Source: an uncultured Clostridia bacterium (lineage in GTDB: Bacteria; Bacillota; Clostridia; Christensenellales; UBA1242). From it: a stretch of DNA of 9,446 nucleotides. The first letter of the stretch is position 1; each line of letters begins with the position of its first letter. A program made the position numbers and the translations under genes. The stretch lies in contig CANQQH010000034.1 in the NCBI GenBank assembly GCA_947625955.1, positions 1 to 9,446 of the forward strand, written 5' to 3'. The notes beneath the pieces were generated by a model. That model did no database searches. It was not told the origin of the DNA and worked only from the letters and a program-made list of their open reading frames with translations. Shown one piece after another: positions 6,026-9,446 of this stretch.

Positions 6026-6619
6026 ATGAGACGAAAAAATCTTGCAACAACTGTTGCAACTATGCTTTGCGCTTTGCTTTTTATTGTAATCGGCTCGTGT
6101 TTTTCAAGTTTTATCTATAAAAGAGAAATAATAAAGGTGCTTGACCCACCTCTCGTTTTGGCTGAGGGCATGGCGGTTTTTGATGCCGACGGCGACAAGT
6201 CTATAACAAAACTCAAATTGTCGTCGATGAAGCTGGGCTTGAAGCCGGCAACAGGCGAGGAAGATGCAGAAACCAATATTCCGTCAACCGTGCATTCAAG
6301 GAAGGGCTCTGAGGGGCAATATGCCACTTTCAAGGTGTATGTTCCAAGCGGCGCAAAAGTCGTTATAAAGAATATCAAGATTGAAAGCAAGGAAAAGGAA
6401 GAGGACATCAAGAAGGAAAGAGAGAACATCAAAGTTGCAATCAAGGAGTTCGAGGACGGCGCGAAGTCGCTCACCGAAGACGAGGTCACTCTTGGAAATG
6501 TTGATGCGTCCGACGAGCGGCAGGAGCTAACTTTCTATGTTTGGCTCAGCGCAAAGGCCGGCGATGTTTTGAAGGCATCAACAATCTCCTTTGAAATTCA
6601 CTTTGAATCTTTATCATAA
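6026..6619 (+). CDS. Exported protein, candidate SipW substrate (TasA/camelysin-like layout)
   Basis: The product has 197 residues. A basic N-terminus (MRRK) precedes a long hydrophobic segment (about 7-30) that acts as a signal peptide or anchor. The mature part is predicted to be extracellular and beta-rich, with strands such as YATFKVYVPS (99-108) and AKVVIKNIKI, and a strongly charged helix at about 120-146. It ends with LTFYVWLSA (168-176) and STISFEIHFES (185-195). The Trp-containing strand followed by a final amphipathic strand recalls TasA, CalY and camelysin proteins, which SipW processes and which form fibres or act at the surface. The match is only in layout and is too weak to name the gene. 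A loop DADGDKS (53-59) resembles a calcium-binding sequence but may be chance. The start is firm: GGAGGG lies 9 nt upstream. It lies 51 nt after sipW, which supports a peptidase-substrate pair (inference). Confidence 0.6.
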   Translation: MRRKNLATTVATMLCALLFIVIGSCFSSFIYKREIIKVLDPPLVLAEGMAVFDADGDKSITKLKLSSMKLGLKPATGEEDAETNIPSTVHSRKGSEGQYATFKVYVPSGAKVVIKNIKIESKEKEEDIKKERENIKVAIKEFEDGAKSLTEDEVTLGNVDASDERQELTFYVWLSAKAGDVLKASTISFEIHFESLS

Positions 6620-6647
6620 AAATTTCATCTTGGCGAATACTATTTTC

Positions 6648-8198
6648 ATGAAAGAAAAAAAGAACAAATTCATGCGCGGCGCGGCGATTCTCATCCTGTT
6701 TGGGCTGCTTTCCAAGGTGGTTGGGGCGATATATCGCATCCCGCTCACAAGCATCATAAAGGCGGAGGGAATGGGGCTTTACCAAATGGTTTTCCCGCTC
6801 TACACTCTGCTTCTCACCATTTCAAGCTCAGGGCTTCCTTCAAGTATTTCAAAACTTATTAGCGAAAATGTTGCGAAAAATAATTATAGGCAGGCGGATA
6901 GAATACTCAAAGTATCTTTCGTTTTGCTTATTTTATTTTCTGTTTTTTGCTCACTTATAGTCTTGCTTCTCGGCAGGTTTTTTGCCTCTCTTCAAGGGAA
7001 TAAAGACGCCTATATTTGCTATTTGGGGCTTTGCCCTGCAATCATTTTCGTTGCACTTATTTCGGGATTCAGGGGCTATTTTCAGGGGCTTGAAATGATG
7101 TCACCATCCGCAATTTCCGGCTTTTTTGAGCAAATTTTCAAGCTTGGATTCGGGCTGTTTTTATCGTCGAGGCTCATCAAAAGAGGAATCAGCTATGGCG
7201 TTTTGGGCGCGCTGCTTGGCATAAGTTTTTCTGAGATTTTCGCCTTTTTATATTTGTTCTTATCCTATGTTTTCATGCGAAAGAAACGAAGCACTTTTCT
7301 TGCTGCGTCGCAGGGCGAAAGCCTTCCAATAAAACAAACGGCAAAGCAAATTTTGTCGCTTTCAATTCTCGTTACTCTTGGCGGGCTCGTGATGCCTCTC
7401 ACAATGCTTATCGATAGCACGGTTACCATCAACATTTTGAAATCAATTGGCTATTCTGTGAAGAGTGCAACAACGCTCTTTGGTATTCAAACGGGCAGCG
7501 TTGGGTCGATTGTGAACATGCCGGTCGTGCTGTCAATCAGTGTGGCAACGGCGATTTTGCCGTGCGTTTCAAAGCAGCGAGCGGTGGGGGACTTTGAGGG
7601 TGTGCGCGAGTCGGCAGAAAAGGCAATTTTCTATGCGCTTTGCCTAGCTCTTCCAGCAAGCGTTGGCTGTTATAGTTTGGCTGAACCAATTTTGAGACTT
7701 TTGTATGCGAAGAGCCTCACGCCAAGCGAGATCTCAATCGCCGTTAGCATTTTGGAAGTTGCAAGCATCAGCATTTTCTATCTGGCGCTTTTGCAGGTGA
7801 CATCTGGGCTTTTGCAGGGGATGGGCTGCTTTGTTGTTCCGCTCATTTCGCTTGTTTGCGGCGGGGTGCTGAAAATCATTTTCAATGTTGTGCTTTTGCG
7901 AATTGGGAGCATAAATATTCTTGGCGCAGAGGTTGGCAATAATGTTTGTTATTTGACTGGACTTGTTATAAATCTCATATATTTGAAGAAAAAAATACAT
8001 TTTAAGCTCTCGCCAAAGATATTGATTTTGCTATTTTTGTCGGCACTAATCTATTTTGCAAAATATGTTTTTAAGGCTCTTATCAATATACACATCAATT
8101 TCTACGTTTCATTTTTGGTATGCGTGATGATGTTTGTTGCGGTCTATTTGTTTTTTGTTTTCATTTTGTTCAGACCGCGCAAAAAAAATATCTCATGA
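6648..8198 (+). CDS. SpoVB/MurJ-type polysaccharide or lipid flippase (MOP superfamily)
   Basis: From ATG 6648 the product has 516 residues, the usual size for SpoVB-like proteins, with about 14 hydrophobic helices. Typical features are the N-terminal FMRGAAILILFGLLSKVVG and AIYRIPL, the GLPSSISKLISE stretch after helix 2, and FRGYFQGLEMMSPSAISG with FFEQIFKLGFG in the middle. These match the SpoVB and Wzx/MurJ-like MVF family. Such proteins move lipid-linked precursors, such as lipid II or cell-wall polysaccharide units, across the membrane. SpoVB acts in spore cortex synthesis, but homologues occur in non-sporulating Bacillota, so sporulation is not implied. The frame is open from a TTG at 6591 inside the previous gene, but that codon has no support and would add a non-homologous tail. 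ATG 6648 has no Shine-Dalgarno; a weak TACTAT (6638-6643) sits 4 nt upstream. ATG 6672 is an alternative. The gene begins 28 nt after the preceding stop. Confidence 0.88.
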   Translation: MKEKKNKFMRGAAILILFGLLSKVVGAIYRIPLTSIIKAEGMGLYQMVFPLYTLLLTISSSGLPSSISKLISENVAKNNYRQADRILKVSFVLLILFSVFCSLIVLLLGRFFASLQGNKDAYICYLGLCPAIIFVALISGFRGYFQGLEMMSPSAISGFFEQIFKLGFGLFLSSRLIKRGISYGVLGALLGISFSEIFAFLYLFLSYVFMRKKRSTFLAASQGESLPIKQTAKQILSLSILVTLGGLVMPLTMLIDSTVTINILKSIGYSVKSATTLFGIQTGSVGSIVNMPVVLSISVATAILPCVSKQRAVGDFEGVRESAEKAIFYALCLALPASVGCYSLAEPILRLLYAKSLTPSEISIAVSILEVASISIFYLALLQVTSGLLQGMGCFVVPLISLVCGGVLKIIFNVVLLRIGSINILGAEVGNNVCYLTGLVINLIYLKKKIHFKLSPKILILLFLSALIYFAKYVFKALINIHINFYVSFLVCVMMFVAVYLFFVFILFRPRKKNIS

Positions 8199-8200
8199 CT

Positions 8201-8228
8201 TTGCAAACTGATTTTTATTTGATATAAT
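8201..8228 (+). promoter_or_regulatory. Promoter of dus, giving a leaderless transcript
   Basis: TATAAT at 8223-8228 and a partial -35 box TTGCAA at 8201-8206 have a 16-bp spacer. The predicted transcription start, about 7 nt after the -10 box, coincides with the ATG at 8235. The six bases between (GTTCTC) contain no Shine-Dalgarno sequence. The promoter begins 2 nt after the flippase stop and no terminator lies between the genes. Confidence 0.7.
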
Positions 8229-8234
8229 GTTCTC

Positions 8235-9170
8235 ATGCAAAAGTTAAAGATAAAAAATATAACGCTAGAAAACAATCTTCTTCTCGCGCCAATCGCAGGG
8301 TATAGCGACGTGGGTTTTCGTCGGCTTGCAAAGAAGTATGGCGCGGGACTGACTTGCACTGAAATGATAAGCGCAAAGGCGCTAATTTATAACAACCAAA
8401 AAACGCTCGACCTTCTTCACACCTTTGACGGCGAGAAGCCTTCGTGCGTGCAACTCTTCGGCAGCGAGCCGGATGTGTTTGAAAAGGTTGTGAAACTCAA
8501 AGCACTTGAAAAATTTGATATTATCGACATCAACATGGGTTGTCCTGCGCCAAAGATTTATCAAAATGGTGACGGCTCGGCGCTGCTTGAAAATATTGAA
8601 AAAGCAAGCGCGATTGTGAGAGCGTGTGTGAGGGCAACAAACAAACCAATAACCGTTAAATTTCGCAGCGGAGTTGATGAAAATCATATTGTTGCTGTGG
8701 AGTTTGCAAAGGCGATGGAAAAGGCGGGCGCAAGCCTTCTCACCATACACGCGCGAACAAGGAAGCAGGGCTATTCAGGGAAGGCTGATCTTGCGGTTGC
8801 AAAAGCGGTTAAAGAGGCGGTCAAGATACCTGTTGTTGTGAGCGGCGACTGCGTTGACAGGGCGAGCTACGAAAATATTTTGAAAGAAACGAACGCCGAT
8901 GGCGTCATGATTGCGCGCGGCGCGCTTGGCAGGCCTGAGATTTTCAGCGAGATTTTGGGAAAGGATGTGAAAGTCAATAAACTCGACGACATTTTGGAAC
9001 ATATTGAAGAATTGCGAAAGTATTACCCCGACAAGCTCATCAACCTGATGATGAGGTCGCACATTGCTTTCTATTTGAAGAGGTGCAAGGTTAGCAGCGC
9101 TGACAGGCTGAGTTTGATTGACGACAGTCTCGACGGCGTTATTGAAAAATTGAAGCATATACTCAATTAA
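8235..9170 (+). CDS. dusB: tRNA-dihydrouridine synthase, DusB-like
   Basis: FMN-dependent enzyme that uses NAD(P)H to reduce specific uridines in the D-loop of tRNA to dihydrouridine, in the cytoplasm. The 311-residue product is about the family's usual length (roughly 310-330) and forms a TIM barrel with a C-terminal helical domain. Diagnostic motifs are LLAPIAGYSDVGFRRL (16-31), CTEMISAKAL (41-50), VQLFGSEP (72-79), DINMGCPAPK (98-107) with catalytic Cys103, PITVKFRSG (138-146), IHARTRKQGYSG (171-182) and DGVMIARGALGRP (222-234) for FMN phosphate. The usual GNGD is SGD here. The set of motifs fits DusB more than DusA or DusC; the exact target uridine cannot be read from sequence. The ATG follows TATAAT by 6 nt with no Shine-Dalgarno, so translation is probably leaderless. 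No terminator follows the stop. Confidence 0.93.
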   Translation: MQKLKIKNITLENNLLLAPIAGYSDVGFRRLAKKYGAGLTCTEMISAKALIYNNQKTLDLLHTFDGEKPSCVQLFGSEPDVFEKVVKLKALEKFDIIDINMGCPAPKIYQNGDGSALLENIEKASAIVRACVRATNKPITVKFRSGVDENHIVAVEFAKAMEKAGASLLTIHARTRKQGYSGKADLAVAKAVKEAVKIPVVVSGDCVDRASYENILKETNADGVMIARGALGRPEIFSEILGKDVKVNKLDDILEHIEELRKYYPDKLINLMMRSHIAFYLKRCKVSSADRLSLIDDSLDGVIEKLKHILN

Positions 9171-9184
9171 AAATACGCATATAA

Positions 9185-9214
9185 TTGACAAGCATTTTGT
9201 TTATTTGCTAAAAT
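9185..9214 (+). promoter_or_regulatory. Promoter of pgk
   Basis: A perfect -35 TTGACA (9185-9190) and an extended -10 (TGC then TAAAAT, 9206-9214) are separated by 18 bp. The predicted start is near 9221 and leaves a leader of about 22 nt carrying the Shine-Dalgarno site GAGGG at 9234-9238, 4 nt before the ATG. This arrangement suits a strongly expressed glycolytic gene. Confidence 0.8.
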
Positions 9215-9242
9215 AAATAAAGTTATAAAATTTGAGGGTTAT

Positions 9243-9446
9243 ATGAATAAAAAAACTTTTAAGGACATTGATGTGAAGGGCAAGCGCGTGCTTGTTCGTG
9301 TTGACTACAATGTTCCAATGGATGAAAATAATAAAATCGTTGACGACAACAGAATAACAGCGTCACTTCCAACTCTTAACTATCTCATTCATCAGGGTGC
9401 AAAGGTTATTGTTTGCTCGCACCTTGGCAGACCAAAGGGAATGGTG
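9243..9446 (+). CDS. pgk: Phosphoglycerate kinase, N-terminal 68 codons (3' end outside window)
   Basis: Cytoplasmic glycolytic enzyme that transfers phosphate from 1,3-bisphosphoglycerate to ADP, making ATP and 3-phosphoglycerate. The visible N-terminus carries the family's substrate-binding residues in order: VLVRVDYNVP (17-26) with Asp21 and Asn23, NRITASLPT (36-44) with Arg37, and CSHLGRPKG (58-66) with His60 and Arg63. These are the 3-phosphoglycerate-binding residues of the N domain. The ATG is set by GAGGG just upstream and by the promoter at 9185-9214. The reading frame runs off the right edge, so the ADP-binding C domain is not seen. In many Bacillota pgk lies near gap and tpi, so downstream glycolytic genes are possible but not visible. 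Confidence 0.96.
   Translation, partial: MNKKTFKDIDVKGKRVLVRVDYNVPMDENNKIVDDNRITASLPTLNYLIHQGAKVIVCSHLGRPKGMV

Noticed and set aside
6182..6202. DADGDKS as an EF-hand or dockerin calcium site
   Set aside because: Only one short loop, with no second repeat and no flanking helix pattern. It is noted in the gene entry but not called.
6591..6647. TTG at 6591 as the start of the flippase
   Set aside because: It overlaps the preceding gene, has no Shine-Dalgarno, and adds residues unlike the family's N-terminus. ATG 6648 gives a normal SpoVB-like start.
8775..9191. Reverse-strand reading frame opposite dus
   Set aside because: It is antisense to clearly coding, motif-bearing dus sequence and has no recognisable family or start signal. 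The other reverse-strand frames are similar shadows.

Overview
The window looks like a moderately AT-rich chromosomal segment from a Gram-positive bacterium of the Bacillota (Clostridia-like or Bacilli-like). The evidence is SD-dependent genes with sigma-A-type promoters, a SpoVB-like flippase, a SipW-type signal peptidase and a DusB-like tRNA-modifying enzyme. The genetic code is standard: TGA ends the flippase gene and TGG encodes Trp. The exact lineage cannot be set from sequence alone. Every supported gene is on the + strand. I see no rRNA, tRNA, CRISPR array or insertion sequence.

Layout. (1) 2-1882: the C-terminal 600-plus residues of a large extracellular repeat protein with GLUG-like glycine/valine repeats, closed by a strong hairpin terminator. 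(2) 2042-4825: a tight three-gene unit. It encodes an N-terminally anchored Ig-like (BIG2-type) protein, a 96-residue Smr-domain protein, and a two-helix membrane protein that resembles a SipW signal peptidase without its catalytic residues, fused to a helical cytoplasmic domain. (3) 4903-5139: a 78-residue two-helix membrane protein with its own promoter and terminator. (4) 5282-6619: an intact SipW-type signal peptidase followed by a membrane-anchored or secreted protein that is a plausible substrate (TasA/camelysin-like in layout). (5) 6648-8198: a SpoVB/MurJ-type lipid flippase. (6) 8235-9170: a DusB-type tRNA-dihydrouridine synthase. (7) 9243-9446: the start of phosphoglycerate kinase.

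The first two-thirds reads as a cell-surface and export neighbourhood, followed by housekeeping genes. The most interesting point is that an active SipW-type peptidase and an apparently dead homologue lie about 450 bp apart, among Ig-like, repeat-rich and candidate substrate proteins. This suggests a dedicated surface-protein export or fibre system with a non-catalytic partner. A second point is that sipW and dus appear to be leaderless: a TATAAT box lies only 6-7 nt before the ATG and neither gene has a Shine-Dalgarno sequence. Other genes here (4903, 6026, 9243) have ordinary Shine-Dalgarno sites.
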